A stretch of DNA of 64,000 nucleotides, taken from contig SVTL01000008.1 in the NCBI GenBank assembly GCA_015063795.1, positions 27,469 to 91,468 on the forward strand. The letters are read 5' to 3'. Positions 1-9,526 of the stretch are shown piece after piece (the first letter of the stretch is position 1; every line of letters starts with the position of its first letter). The notes below the pieces were generated by a model, which saw only the letters and a program-made list of their open reading frames with translations, made no database searches and was not told where the DNA came from. The position numbers were made by a program, and so were the translations under genes. The stretch is from Oscillospiraceae bacterium. Lineage in GTDB: Bacteria > Bacillota > Clostridia > Oscillospirales > CAG-272.

Positions 1-2
1 GT

Positions 3-158
3 ATCATCCTGCCCTTCATCATCCTCTTCGGCAGCGGCGCTTTCATGGCCGCCTACGCCGCCTACCCCAAGATCAAGCAGGTGATGATCGATCCCTATTA
101 CCCCGAGGAGGAAAAGGTCTACGAGGAAGAGCCCATCTTCCGCGACGACGTGAGATAA
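3..158 (+). CDS. C-terminal fragment of a membrane protein (truncated by window edge)
   Basis: Open frame from the window edge ending ...YPEEEKVYEEEPIFRDDVR*, preceded by a hydrophobic stretch. Confidence 0.55.
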   Translation: MILPFIILFGSGAFMAAYAAYPKIKQVMIDPYYPEEEKVYEEEPIFRDDVR

Positions 159-209
159 CGAAAAGCGGGCACGGCAAGAAAAAACAAAAAACGCTGTAGG
201 AAGGATATC

Positions 210-1013
210 ATGGAAACCGTCGTACAAGTGAAGCGAAAAGGGTGCAACGATAGCTATCGGTACATGGAATATTATCTGCACAATGCACTGCAGGCCTATG
301 GCTACAGCCTGACACGGGACGAGGCAACCGCAGACTTTTCCGTTACCGCTTACCTCGACTGGAACGAGACGTATTTTTCGCTCATCTCCCCCTTTTTCGA
401 CCGTCTGCAGGGGGACACGCTGGACGCCTTTCTCAAGGATCTGGCTGCCGCGATGAAAAGTGAGGTGTGGCTGCATCCTTATCCTCAGCCGGAAGATGAT
501 ACGCTGCCGAATGTGTCGGTTTTCTGCTTTTTGTACAGCCGTACATCCAATGCCTATCAAGAACCGGCACTGATCGAAAGTGGCGACAGCAATCTGGATT
601 TTGAGGGTCATTATTGGACAAAGGATCAGCGCGGCAACGTCGGATTCACGCTTGTGAACTACGGCGGTCCCTCAAAGGGGCTGACCGTGTCGCTTCAGGC
701 TCCTCTTTGGGCGGCACCCTTTTTGACCGTCGAATCGGCACAGATCCGCCGATATACCAAGCAAGGCGGGGAATCCCGGGAAATGGTCTTTCAAAGAAAC
801 GGGGCCCGTTTGGTCTGCTCGATGGAACAGTTCGACATTCTTCCGGGGCGGAACCGAATGAGCGCCTTGTGGTGCCGTACCCGCACGAAATATCAATGCG
901 CGGTGTTTTACATCGATCTCATCATCAAAAACCGGTCTCCCTTGCATACACAGCTTCTTTTGGAAGTGGATCCCTTTTCGGGCGAGGGCTGTACCGCAAC
1001 GATCGAGCTGTAA
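210..1013 (+). CDS. Conserved hypothetical protein (267 aa)
   Basis: ORF with AAGGATATC RBS-like sequence upstream of ATG; followed by a terminator hairpin. Confidence 0.7.
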   Translation: METVVQVKRKGCNDSYRYMEYYLHNALQAYGYSLTRDEATADFSVTAYLDWNETYFSLISPFFDRLQGDTLDAFLKDLAAAMKSEVWLHPYPQPEDDTLPNVSVFCFLYSRTSNAYQEPALIESGDSNLDFEGHYWTKDQRGNVGFTLVNYGGPSKGLTVSLQAPLWAAPFLTVESAQIRRYTKQGGESREMVFQRNGARLVCSMEQFDILPGRNRMSALWCRTRTKYQCAVFYIDLIIKNRSPLHTQLLLEVDPFSGEGCTATIEL

Positions 1014-1054
1014 AGGCGGCGGCCACGTAACCCACCCGATAGGCAAGAAGAAAC

Positions 1055-1086
1055 AAAACGGGACAGTTTTTCTGCCCCGTTTTTTG
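1055..1086 (+). terminator. Rho-independent terminator
   Basis: AAAACGGGACAG-TTTTT-CTGCCCCGTTTTTTG. Confidence 0.7.
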
Positions 1087-1166
1087 TTTGCGCTCGCTTC
1101 AACAAATTTCCGTCTTTCGCTCTCTGTTTTGGGAATTGCGCGTGCAAGCACGCGCTGAAAGGAGAA

Positions 1167-1257
1167 TAGACTGTCAGGGGTTTCACCCCTGAAACCCTGA
1201 ATCAGGTACCTTTTTGAAAAAAGGTACCTGATAACCCCCAAAAACGTTAAAACGATG
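1167..1257. repeat. Family-B repeat
   Basis: CTGTCAGGGGTTTCACCCCTGAAACCCTGAATCAGGTACCTTTTTGAAAAAAGGTACCTGATAACCCCCAAAAACGTT. Confidence 0.8.
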
Positions 1258-1464
1258 CTTCGCTTTGTCCGGTTTTCATAATTCCGGAAGGATGCCGGGA
1301 AACGTTTTGCGAAAAAGTCTCCCATCCCTTCATGCGCCCGTTTTTTGTTGCACTCGCTTTAACAAATTTCCGTCTTTCGCGCCGCGAAAGCGGCGAGGTG
1401 CTCTCGCCGAGGAAATTTGCTTAAGGTGCCGCTGTTGGTGCGATTGCCGTTTGCCTCATGCACC

Positions 1465-1899
1465 TTAAAGGTACTGCCGGATGTCGGTCACCAGCTTCTC
1501 CTCCAAGCCCGCCAGACGTCCGGCGATGGAGCGGGAGGCCTCGTCGGCCGCCTTGTACTGGTTGATATAGCGGTGAAGCGACTTGACACCCATGTTGCAG
1601 CCGTCGGTCATCAGATCGGCGATGGTCTTGTCCGAATCGTCCATGGCCAGCATCACATTGGTCTTCACCCAGCTCATGCCCTTGGCGATGGGATTGGGAT
1701 CCTTGCCGTCGTCACGGTAGCGGTCCAGCAGTCCCTGGATCTCGCCGCCCAGACTCTCGTGTGCGTCACGGCAGGCGGTCAGCTTATCCCGAAGATCGCT
1801 GTGCGACACATGCCCGATGGCGTCGTTGATGGAGGAAACGCCCATCTTCACGCCCGCATCGCATTCGCGCAGCAGCTTAACGGTATCCTGTTCGATCAT
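1465..1899 (-). CDS. DUF2383/PA2169-like four-helix-bundle protein
   Basis: MIEQDTVKLLRECDAGVKMGVSSINDAIGHVSHSDLRDKL...; start chosen after AGGAGAGAGT RBS. Confidence 0.6.
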   Translation of the reverse strand: MIEQDTVKLLRECDAGVKMGVSSINDAIGHVSHSDLRDKLTACRDAHESLGGEIQGLLDRYRDDGKDPNPIAKGMSWVKTNVMLAMDDSDKTIADLMTDGCNMGVKSLHRYINQYKAADEASRSIAGRLAGLEEKLVTDIRQYL

Positions 1900-1980
1900 A
1901 CTCTCTCCTCTTTTCTTTTTCCAATCAAAAATCGGCGGCACTTTTTTGTACCGCCGATGTAGTATGCCCATTTTTTCGGT

Positions 1981-2568
1981 TTATCCGAACATACCGCTCA
2001 AAAAAATCTCAATTCCGATCAAAATCAAAATCACGCCGCCGAGAATCGACGCCTTGCCTGCCAGCCTTGTGCCGCAGCATTTGCCGATCTTCAGCCCGAT
2101 CATGCAGAGGATAAACGTGACGAGCGCGATGAGCAGCGCACAGAGGAATGCGCCTGAAAAATCGTAATCGGCGATGGTGAAGCCCACGGACAGCGCATCG
2201 ATGGAGGTGGCCACGCCCTGCACCAGCAGTCCCGCAAAGCCAACCGCCTTCACTTCATTCTCCTCTTCGCCGCCGCGGATGCCCTCGACGAGCATTTTAC
2301 CGCCGATGAAAAGAAGAAGCGCCAGCGCGATCCAGGGGATCAGGACCTCAAAGGAGGAGAACATCTGCGAGATCGTGTGCACGCAGATCCAGCCCAGCAG
2401 AGGCATCAGCGCCTGAAAGAGCGCGAACACGCCCGCCACACCGCACATTTTCGACACCTTCATCCGCGGCTCGTTGAGCCCGTTGGCCAGCGAGACCGAA
2501 AACGCGTCCATAGCCAGCCCCACGCCCAGCGCCAGACTTTTGATCAGAAAAGAAGCTCCAAGATTCAT
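1981..2568 (-). CDS. mntP: Manganese efflux pump MntP
   Basis: SLALGVGLAMDAFSVSLANGL ... FIGGKMLVEGI ... VQGVATSIDALSVGFTIA. Confidence 0.85.
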   Translation of the reverse strand: MNLGASFLIKSLALGVGLAMDAFSVSLANGLNEPRMKVSKMCGVAGVFALFQALMPLLGWICVHTISQMFSSFEVLIPWIALALLLFIGGKMLVEGIRGGEEENEVKAVGFAGLLVQGVATSIDALSVGFTIADYDFSGAFLCALLIALVTFILCMIGLKIGKCCGTRLAGKASILGGVILILIGIEIFLSGMFG

Positions 2569-2602
2569 GATGGATGATACCGTCCTTATACAATGTCGTA
2601 AT

Positions 2603-2833
2603 CTATCGCATTCGGCAAAGCCGAATCTTTCGCGCCCATACAGCGGGCTTATGTATGCCCTGCAGGGGCAATTCATGACGCGAAGCGTCAATTCACGGCG
2701 TCAGCCAATTCATGAAATCGAAGATTTCAATTCACGTCCGCGAAGCGGGCAATTCACGGCGTCAGCCAATTCATGAAATCGAAGATTTCAATTCATGCCG
2801 CGAAGCGGGCTTATGTATGAACGCACAGCGGCT
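2603..2833. repeat. Hairpin array, AATTCATG/AATTCACG linker
   Basis: ATTCGGC-AAA-GCCGAAT, GCCC-TGCA-GGGC, TGACGC-GAA-GCGTCA, GGC-GTCA-GCC, GAAATC-GAA-GATTTC (x2), CCGC-GAA-GCGG. Confidence 0.9.
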
Positions 2834-2840
2834 TTTTCCT

Positions 2841-3539
2841 TTATGCTTCTTTTTCTTCCTTGCCCCGATAGAGCCGCAGAACGCCGTTGTCCATGCGGTA
2901 GATCTTGTCTGCCCGCTGCGCGATGTCCATATCGTGGGTGACGATGATCAGCGTTTGCCCGATCATCTCCTTGGTCTTGAGCATCAGATTCAAAACCTCC
3001 TCGGCGTTCTCCTTGTCCAGACTGCCCGTGGGCTCATCGGCAAAGAGGATCTGCGGACGGTTGATCATGGCGCGCGCGATGGCCACACGCTGTCTCTGTC
3101 CGCCCGACAGCTCGCTTGGCAGGTGATTGAGGCGGTTCTCCAGATCCAGCGTTTTGATGAGCTTATTCAGATGCTCCTCATAGCGGATGGCGTCGATGCC
3201 GCACATGACCGCCGGAAGCGTGATGTTTTCATAGGCGGTCAGCTGGGGGAGCAGGTTGTGCGTCTGAAAGACGATGCCCATAAAGCGTCCGCGGTAACGC
3301 GAAAGCTCGTCGGCCTTCATCTTCACGATATCCTGTCCGCGGATGATGACCTTGCCCGAATTGGGGCGGTCCAGACCGGCGCAGACATGGAGAAGCGTGC
3401 TCTTGCCCGAGCCCGAGGTGCCGATGATGGCGATGAATTCCCCATCCTCCACCTTTAAATTCACGCGGTCGACGGCGGTGATGACCTCCTCCGACTGCTT
3501 ATATTGCTTGATCAGATCAACCGTTTCGAGAATCGGCAT
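2841..3539 (-). CDS. ABC transporter ATP-binding protein (MacB/LolD-like)
   Basis: Walker A GTSGSGKST, signature LSGGQRQRVAIARA, Walker B ILFADEPTG. Confidence 0.92.
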   Translation of the reverse strand: MPILETVDLIKQYKQSEEVITAVDRVNLKVEDGEFIAIIGTSGSGKSTLLHVCAGLDRPNSGKVIIRGQDIVKMKADELSRYRGRFMGIVFQTHNLLPQLTAYENITLPAVMCGIDAIRYEEHLNKLIKTLDLENRLNHLPSELSGGQRQRVAIARAMINRPQILFADEPTGSLDKENAEEVLNLMLKTKEMIGQTLIIVTHDMDIAQRADKIYRMDNGVLRLYRGKEEKEA

Positions 3540-3614
3540 GGCTTGCCCTTTCCTTTCTTACCCAAATCTTACTGCATGTCAACATGCTTACCCGTTTGCT
3601 GTTTTCAAAGCCGC

Positions 3615-5879
3615 TCATTGAAATTCCACAGACCGCTCGGCCTTTTTCTCCCCTCGCACAAAAGACACATAGGGCAGATACGCCGACAAAAACGCGGAAA
3701 GCGCGGTCAGCGCCAGACCGATGAAGAAGACCGACAGCGGCAGATCGAAGAGCACGCGCATGCCCTCGATGCCCGCGGCCGCATTGCGGAAGCGGAAGAG
3801 CAGAGCCGACAGCGTCAGCGTCAGGATCGTGTACAGCACAGAGGCCGAGAGCGCGAACACGCCGCCGTCGATGAGATGCAGCGAGCGGATCTCGCTTGTG
3901 ACCGCGCCCATGGAGCGCAGAAGCGTGAACTCCTGCCTGCGCTTGCCATAGAAGATGGTCTGCGAGAAGAAGCAGACGATGGGCGTGACCAACAGCGTCA
4001 GCAGGGCGATGGCGGCATACACAAACGCGCTGCCCCCCGCCGCGTCCAGACGGCTCTTCAGATCGGCATTCAGATCGGTGACCGTGACGGCGATGGTCTC
4101 ATTGCCCACGTCGTAAGCATCGCGGACCAAGCGCAGGATCGACTCATGAAGCGCCTTCAGCTCCCGCGGCGTCAGCCCCTCCTCGGCATAGACATACGCC
4201 TCCTCATAGCGGATCTCGCCGGGGATGACGTTGCCCTCCTCGTCCTTGGTGGCCGTCAGCTGACGGTAGGTGTCTTCGGAGACATACATGGTGAAATTGG
4301 GATCGCTTGGCATATCGCGGATCACCGCGCAGACGGTGTAGGTCTCATAGGTGTAGCGGTTGGCATCCAGCAGGAAGCGGAGCAGCTCATCGCTCTCCAT
4401 GGCGTAGGTGGCGTTGTACCGCCGCGACGCAAAGGAGGCAATGCGGACCGTATCCCCCGGCTTGAGCGAAAGACGCCGCACATTGTCCCACGAATCGCTG
4501 ACGATCACCTGCTTGTCATCCCGAAGGACAGCCGACGGATCGCCCTCCACCCGATAGCGCGAAAGAGAGCTCACGATCTCCTCGTCGCAGGCGGTGTAAT
4601 AGACGTTGTGCGCCGCCTTTTCCTCTCCGCTTTCGGGAAGATCGGCGGAGGGAAGCACATCCGACGGATCAAAGAGCACATGGGAGGTGAGAAGCGAGGC
4701 AACGGTCGCCTCTCTCTTTTCCACAAAGGCAACGCCGGGCAGCTTCTGCAAGGGCGAAGCGAGATAGGCATCGTAGCCGTAAGCATCGGAGAAGGTCAGA
4801 CGGTACTGGGCGGTCGGCTTCTGCAGGAGCTGCTGCTCCAGCGTGGAGAGAAAATAGATGTTCACCGCCAGCGCGCCGAAGAGCACGGTGGAGAAGAGAA
4901 CGAGCGCATTGTATTTGACAAAGCGGCGGCGGGTGAGAAGCGCCAGCCTTTTCGCAAAGCTTCCCTTCTGCCCCGGCAGATGCACCGAGATCTTCGGCGA
5001 AAGCACCAGATCGGAATTGTCCGCGCTGGCCAGCAGACGGTTGGGAATCGCCTTGGACACCCGCTTCACGGGCAGGAAAACGGCAAAATAATTGACCGCC
5101 GCCGTCAGCACCAGCAGCAGGAGCAGCTCAAAGAGCCCGAAGCGCAGCGGAATATCCGCATGGCGGCAGATGGCCGCGCCCACGAACAGCGAAAAGCCGA
5201 GAGCGGGCAGAAGCGTCATCAGCGAGATGGCGGTCATTTCGTTGAACGACTGCTTGGCCAGCCGCTTGCGGTCGGCGCCGAAGGTCATGTACACGCCGTA
5301 GTCGAATCGATAGTGGTTGATGCGGGTGTTGAACAGCAGCGCCAGCGCCGCGGTGGACAGCAAAAAGACAAAGCCCAGCAGCAAAGCCGTGGTCCAGAAC
5401 GCCTCGCGCTCATAGTCGGCCACGTCATGCAGGGGAGAATATTCGTAATGAAAATCGCCCAAGGATTCCAGAATCGCCTCGTGGAAGCGGAAGAACATCC
5501 GCCCGTGCATCTCATACTCCTCGCCGAAGAAGCGGATGTACACATCATACTTCGGTCTGGCTGCATCGGCCGCATCATACGCATACACCGACACCACGTC
5601 GTAAATGTGGTCATCGGCAAAGACATATTCCTGATTCTGCCGTATGTACGCCGTCTGTGTCTTGTTCGCGCTCCGCACCACCAGATGGTAATTGTATTCG
5701 CTCTCGATGGTGGATCGGATGTTGGTCAGCTTGGCCTGCTGGGAGATGAGTGTCAGCAGAAGCAGGGACTGGATGATGAAAAGAACCGCGAAAAACCAGA
5801 CGTACTGCTTGAAATTGAACAGTACGCTTTTGCCTGCGATCTTCAGCTCGCTGAGCCTTCGTTCAAAGCTTTCTCCCAT
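3615..5879 (-). CDS. ABC transporter permease, FtsX family
   Basis: 754 aa, multiple TM segments, extracellular domain; adjacent to ATPase on the same strand. Confidence 0.85.
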   Translation of the reverse strand: MGESFERRLSELKIAGKSVLFNFKQYVWFFAVLFIIQSLLLLTLISQQAKLTNIRSTIESEYNYHLVVRSANKTQTAYIRQNQEYVFADDHIYDVVSVYAYDAADAARPKYDVYIRFFGEEYEMHGRMFFRFHEAILESLGDFHYEYSPLHDVADYEREAFWTTALLLGFVFLLSTAALALLFNTRINHYRFDYGVYMTFGADRKRLAKQSFNEMTAISLMTLLPALGFSLFVGAAICRHADIPLRFGLFELLLLLVLTAAVNYFAVFLPVKRVSKAIPNRLLASADNSDLVLSPKISVHLPGQKGSFAKRLALLTRRRFVKYNALVLFSTVLFGALAVNIYFLSTLEQQLLQKPTAQYRLTFSDAYGYDAYLASPLQKLPGVAFVEKREATVASLLTSHVLFDPSDVLPSADLPESGEEKAAHNVYYTACDEEIVSSLSRYRVEGDPSAVLRDDKQVIVSDSWDNVRRLSLKPGDTVRIASFASRRYNATYAMESDELLRFLLDANRYTYETYTVCAVIRDMPSDPNFTMYVSEDTYRQLTATKDEEGNVIPGEIRYEEAYVYAEEGLTPRELKALHESILRLVRDAYDVGNETIAVTVTDLNADLKSRLDAAGGSAFVYAAIALLTLLVTPIVCFFSQTIFYGKRRQEFTLLRSMGAVTSEIRSLHLIDGGVFALSASVLYTILTLTLSALLFRFRNAAAGIEGMRVLFDLPLSVFFIGLALTALSAFLSAYLPYVSFVRGEKKAERSVEFQ

Positions 5880-5940
5880 GGTGCGTTTTTATATCCTTTC
5901 GCTGTAAATGTTCGCTGTGACTGGCTGTGTGTCCGAATGC

Positions 5941-6507
5941 TCAGAACGGGGCATGGTCTCCCTTTTCCACCACAAAGAAGAAGGGGGATGTGGGAGAATT
6001 GACGATCTCAAATTTGGAAACGCAGATGAAGCGGCGGTCATAGGTCTCCAAGATCGCCTCCAGACGGTTGCCCTCCACGCGCCCCTCGGTGTGGCCGGGG
6101 TAGACCGCGATCACAAGTCCGCCGCCCGGCTTCAGGCAGGCTACCGCACGCTTCACCGCCTGCTCGGTGGTCTCTCTCTTGGTGGTGATGGATTTGTCGC
6201 CGCCCGGCAAAAAGCCCAGGTTGAACATGCCCGCGTCGATGCCCCCCTCCACATACTCCTCAAAACGGTCGTGAGAGGAGAGGATCAGCTCGTAGTTGTT
6301 CGGCGCGTTCTCCTTTTCCAACAGCGCACGGGTGTTTTCCAGCGCCTGCGGCTGGATGTCAAAGGCATAGACTCTGCCCTGCTCGCCCACCGCATGGGTG
6401 AGAAAAAGCGTGTCGTGTCCGTTGCCCATGGTGAAATCCACCGCCGTACAGCCCTCAAAGAGGTGGGCGGATAAAAAATATTTTTCCAAATCGATCAGGT
6501 CGATCAT
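5941..6507 (-). CDS. Class I SAM methyltransferase, YtqB/MnmM-like (putative tRNA U34 side-chain methyltransferase)
   Basis: AVDFTMGNGHDTLFL motif I and FNLGFLPGGDK motif typical of the YtqB family. Confidence 0.75.
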   Translation of the reverse strand: MIDLIDLEKYFLSAHLFEGCTAVDFTMGNGHDTLFLTHAVGEQGRVYAFDIQPQALENTRALLEKENAPNNYELILSSHDRFEEYVEGGIDAGMFNLGFLPGGDKSITTKRETTEQAVKRAVACLKPGGGLVIAVYPGHTEGRVEGNRLEAILETYDRRFICVSKFEIVNSPTSPFFFVVEKGDHAPF

Positions 6508-6770
6508 GGTGTGTTCCTCCGATGTCAAACGCTCTTGCATACGCAAAAAAGGCGCTTCTCCGCTTTTCCGCCGAGCATGGCTCACGATCGGCTCACAGTG
6601 TCAAAAAACGGAAAACGTCTCTGTGCTTTCATTATAAAGCATCCGCCTGCGTTTGTCAATGGTTTTCTTCACCGCGGAGAAAGTAGCCGTCCCCTCTTGC
6701 AATCGGGGGAAAAATGTGATAGAATGAAGGATAAAGCGGGCAAATGCCCGATGAGAAAGGACGTGAGCGC

Positions 6771-7544
6771 ATGATCCTCTGCATCGACATCGGCAACACC
6801 AACATCACCCTCGGCGGCTTTGCGGACAAGGAGCCGTCCTTTGTCGCGCGCATCTCCTCCGATTCGTCCAAGACTGCCGACGAATATGCCTCGCTCCTCC
6901 TCTCCACCCTCTCGCTTTACGGCGTTGACCGCGGCGAGATCGACGGGGCCATCATCGCGTCCGTCGTCCCTCCGCTGACCTCGGTGATGAAAAACGCCGT
7001 CCGCTTTGTGTACGGCACCGAGGCCTTCATCGTGGGCAAGGGACTCAAGACCGGCATCAACATCCATTGCGACAACCCCGCCTCGGTGGGCGCCGACCTG
7101 ATCTGCGCGTGCGTGGCCGCCCACAGGCTTTACGGCTCCCCTGCCCTGATCGCCGATCTGGGCACCGCCACCAAGATCATGGCGCTGGACAAAAGCGGCA
7201 CGTTCATCGGCGTATCCATCCTGCCCGGCGTGAAGATGGGGCTCTCCGCGCTCTCAAACGGCACCGCCCAGCTGCCCCAGGTGGATCTGGAGGCGCCCTC
7301 CTCCGTGATCGGCAAAAACACCGCCGACTGCATGAAATCGGGCGCGGTCTTCGGCAACGCCGCCGCCATCGACGGCATGATCGACCGCTTCCGCGATGCC
7401 ATAGGCGAGCCCATTCCCGTGTATGCCACCGGCGGACTGGCTCCGCTGATCGTGGGATACTGCCGCCATCCGATCACCCTCGATGAGCATATGGTGTTAA
7501 AGGGGCTGTATCTCGTCTACCTCAAAAACGCCGAAGCAGCGTAA
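6771..7544 (+). CDS. coaX: Type III pantothenate kinase
   Basis: MILCIDIGNTNITLGGF; IVGKGLKTGINIHCDNPASVGADLICACVAA; LIADLGTATK. Confidence 0.93.
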   Translation: MILCIDIGNTNITLGGFADKEPSFVARISSDSSKTADEYASLLLSTLSLYGVDRGEIDGAIIASVVPPLTSVMKNAVRFVYGTEAFIVGKGLKTGINIHCDNPASVGADLICACVAAHRLYGSPALIADLGTATKIMALDKSGTFIGVSILPGVKMGLSALSNGTAQLPQVDLEAPSSVIGKNTADCMKSGAVFGNAAAIDGMIDRFRDAIGEPIPVYATGGLAPLIVGYCRHPITLDEHMVLKGLYLVYLKNAEAA

Positions 7545-7554
7545 AAAAAAAGCA

Positions 7555-7680
7555 CCCCTCTCGGTTGAGCGGTGCGATCTCCATCCCAAACGGCATCCCC
7601 TCTCTTTTGAGAGGCACGGCATCCGTTCCAAACGGCATCCCCTCTCTTTTGAGAGATGCAATATCAATTTGATGCGTTGT
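7555..7680. repeat. Three tandem ~42-bp units containing CTCTC-TTTT-GAGAG hairpins
   Basis: CCCCTCTC(T/G)... units begin at 7555, 7597 and 7639. Confidence 0.75.
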
Positions 7681-7717
7681 ACCGCCCTTGTGCGGACGAC
7701 AGCAAGGAGGAATTTTT

Positions 7718-8311
7718 ATGACATCCCAAAACAACAGACGTATGAAGACCGAAACGATGGTCCTCGGCGCGATCATGACCGCTCTGGTGATCGTGCTGCA
7801 GCTGCTGGCCACCTTCACCGCCTTCTTCGGTCCCTTTTCCACCGCCGTGGCGCTGATCCCCATCATTCTGGGCGCGGTCATGTGCGGCGCGGGCGTGGGC
7901 GCCTGGCTGGGCTTTGTGTTCGGCGTGGTCGTTCTCGCCAGCGGAGGCGCCGCCCTCTTCTGGGCCTTCGATATCCCCGGAACGGTCATCACCGTCCTTC
8001 TCAAGGGCAGCTGCTGCGGTCTGGCCGCGGGGCTGGTCTACCGTCTCTTTTTCAAGCTCAACCGCTATGCTGCCGTCGTCGCCGCCGCGGTCACTGCCCC
8101 TGTGGTCAACACCGGCATCTTCCTTCTCGGAAGCGCTGTCTTCTTCCTCGATGACGTGACCGAGATCGCCGCCGCCGCAGGAAGCGCCGAGACCGGAATG
8201 GCCGTCTTCTTCGGCTTCGCCTTCGCCAACTTCCTCATCGAGCTGCTGACCAATGTCCTGCTCTCCCCCGTCGTCATCCGCCTGCTCGACATCCGCAGAA
8301 AAAAAGCCTGA
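7718..8311 (+). CDS. ECF transporter S component (candidate pantothenate-specific, PanT-like)
   Basis: Six-TM small protein, MKTETMVLGAIMTALVIVLQLLATF..., AAGGAGG RBS at 7704-7710; directly downstream of coaX. Confidence 0.75.
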   Translation: MTSQNNRRMKTETMVLGAIMTALVIVLQLLATFTAFFGPFSTAVALIPIILGAVMCGAGVGAWLGFVFGVVVLASGGAALFWAFDIPGTVITVLLKGSCCGLAAGLVYRLFFKLNRYAAVVAAAVTAPVVNTGIFLLGSAVFFLDDVTEIAAAAGSAETGMAVFFGFAFANFLIELLTNVLLSPVVIRLLDIRRKKA

Positions 8312-8372
8312 ATCAAAAAAACGACCGGAATCGGTCGTCTCCCAAATCACACAACATCCACGTGAGGTCCAT

Positions 8373-8939
8373 ATGAAAAAGATCATTGCACTTCTTCTTT
8401 GCTTTTGCATGACGATGCCCCTGATCGCTTGCAGCGAACCCGAAAAAGCCGAGGACACCCTGCAGCAGACCGCAACGGATGCCAACAGCATCAGCCAACC
8501 GGCCGAAGCTCCGGCAACCTCCGAAGCAGAGGAAAGCCGGACATCGGAAAAAGAAACCGAGAGCACGGAACCCGCTGCCCCCTCCGACGGCTTCGTTTCT
8601 GTCAATGTGACCATCGACGGCGTTCCGGAGGAATGGAAAAAAGGGATCGGTCAGCAAACCGCGGCCATCCGTGACGATGCCTACATCGGAACCACCTACA
8701 AGGACACAGCCTCTGTCGTTTCCGGCTATTTCTTTTTTGTGGGAATCGAGGCGACCGAGGACGATTACATGAAGCTGCTGGACTATTTCGACAAGCTGAC
8801 CTACACCGACCGCAGCCAACAGGAATTGCCCTACGGTTACGAAACGGTTTACACCTGTGAGTGGGGAAACTGCCAGGTGAGACACAACAAAGAAGATGCC
8901 TCCGTCCACGTTTCCTGGCGGACATTCAAAAACGCTTGA
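8373..8939 (+). CDS. Putative lipoprotein
   Basis: MKKIIALLLCFCMTMPLIAC lipobox followed by low-complexity linker. Confidence 0.75.
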   Translation: MKKIIALLLCFCMTMPLIACSEPEKAEDTLQQTATDANSISQPAEAPATSEAEESRTSEKETESTEPAAPSDGFVSVNVTIDGVPEEWKKGIGQQTAAIRDDAYIGTTYKDTASVVSGYFFFVGIEATEDDYMKLLDYFDKLTYTDRSQQELPYGYETVYTCEWGNCQVRHNKEDASVHVSWRTFKNA

Positions 8940-8976
8940 TGAAAAGCCGCCGCTGAAACCATCCTGCAGCAACTGC

Positions 8977-9009
8977 AAAACCGCTTGCCAACAAAGCAAG
9001 CGGTTTTTT
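8977..9009 (+). terminator. Rho-independent terminator
   Basis: AAAACCGCTTG-CCAACAAAG-CAAGCGGTTTTTTC. Confidence 0.8.
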
Positions 9010-9021
9010 CATCCTTTTTCA

Positions 9022-9070
9022 TGAGCCGCAGGCTCAATTCATGGCAAAGCGCAATTCATGCGCGAAGCGC
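9022..9070. repeat. Hairpin array, AATTCATG linker
   Basis: GAGCC-GCA-GGCTC + AATTCATG + ... + AATTCATG + GCGCGAAGCGC. Confidence 0.65.
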
Positions 9071-9163
9071 CCCGATTCCTTTTCGCTCGGCATTGACAAT
9101 TCTGTTTGCAGCGGCGGGAGCAAGACGACCGCCCTGCGTCGTTCACGTCCGAGAAGCGTCAAT

Positions 9164-9376
9164 TCACTCGCCGTCAGGCGTACTTCCCTCCTCGGGCGGC
9201 GGAAGCTCGATCTCACCCTCCGCTTTTTCAAATTTCCGAATGGCCTGCCGCACCAAAAACAGGATCTGCCCGTTGGCCGACCGCCCGTAATATTTCGAAA
9301 TATAGTGCAGCTTATAATGCAATTCGGGATCGATCTCAATTCCCAAATGCTTGTTTTTCTTGTTCCTCATAGCCAT
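9164..9376 (-). CDS. Arc-like (ribbon-helix-helix) small DNA-binding protein
   Basis: HLGIEIDPELHYKLHYISKYYGRSANGQILFLVRQAIRKFEK. Confidence 0.7.
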   Translation of the reverse strand: MAMRNKKNKHLGIEIDPELHYKLHYISKYYGRSANGQILFLVRQAIRKFEKAEGEIELPPPEEGSTPDGE

Positions 9377-9392
9377 CTCCGCAAAAAAATCT

Positions 9393-9515
9393 TATCACAT
9401 TCGGCGAAGCCGAATATATCACGCCCACAAAGTGGGCATATCACGTTGGCGAAGCCAACATATCACATTCGGCGAAGCCGAATACATCACGCCGAACGAA
9501 GTGAGGCACACCGCC
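9393..9515. repeat. Hairpin array, ATATCAC linker
   Basis: ATTCGGC-GAA-GCCGAAT, CCCAC-AAA-GTGGG, GTTGGC-GAA-GCCAAC, ATTCGGC-GAA-GCCGAAT separated by ATATCAC/ACATCAC. Confidence 0.85.
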
Positions 9516-9526
9516 CCGTCCTACGG

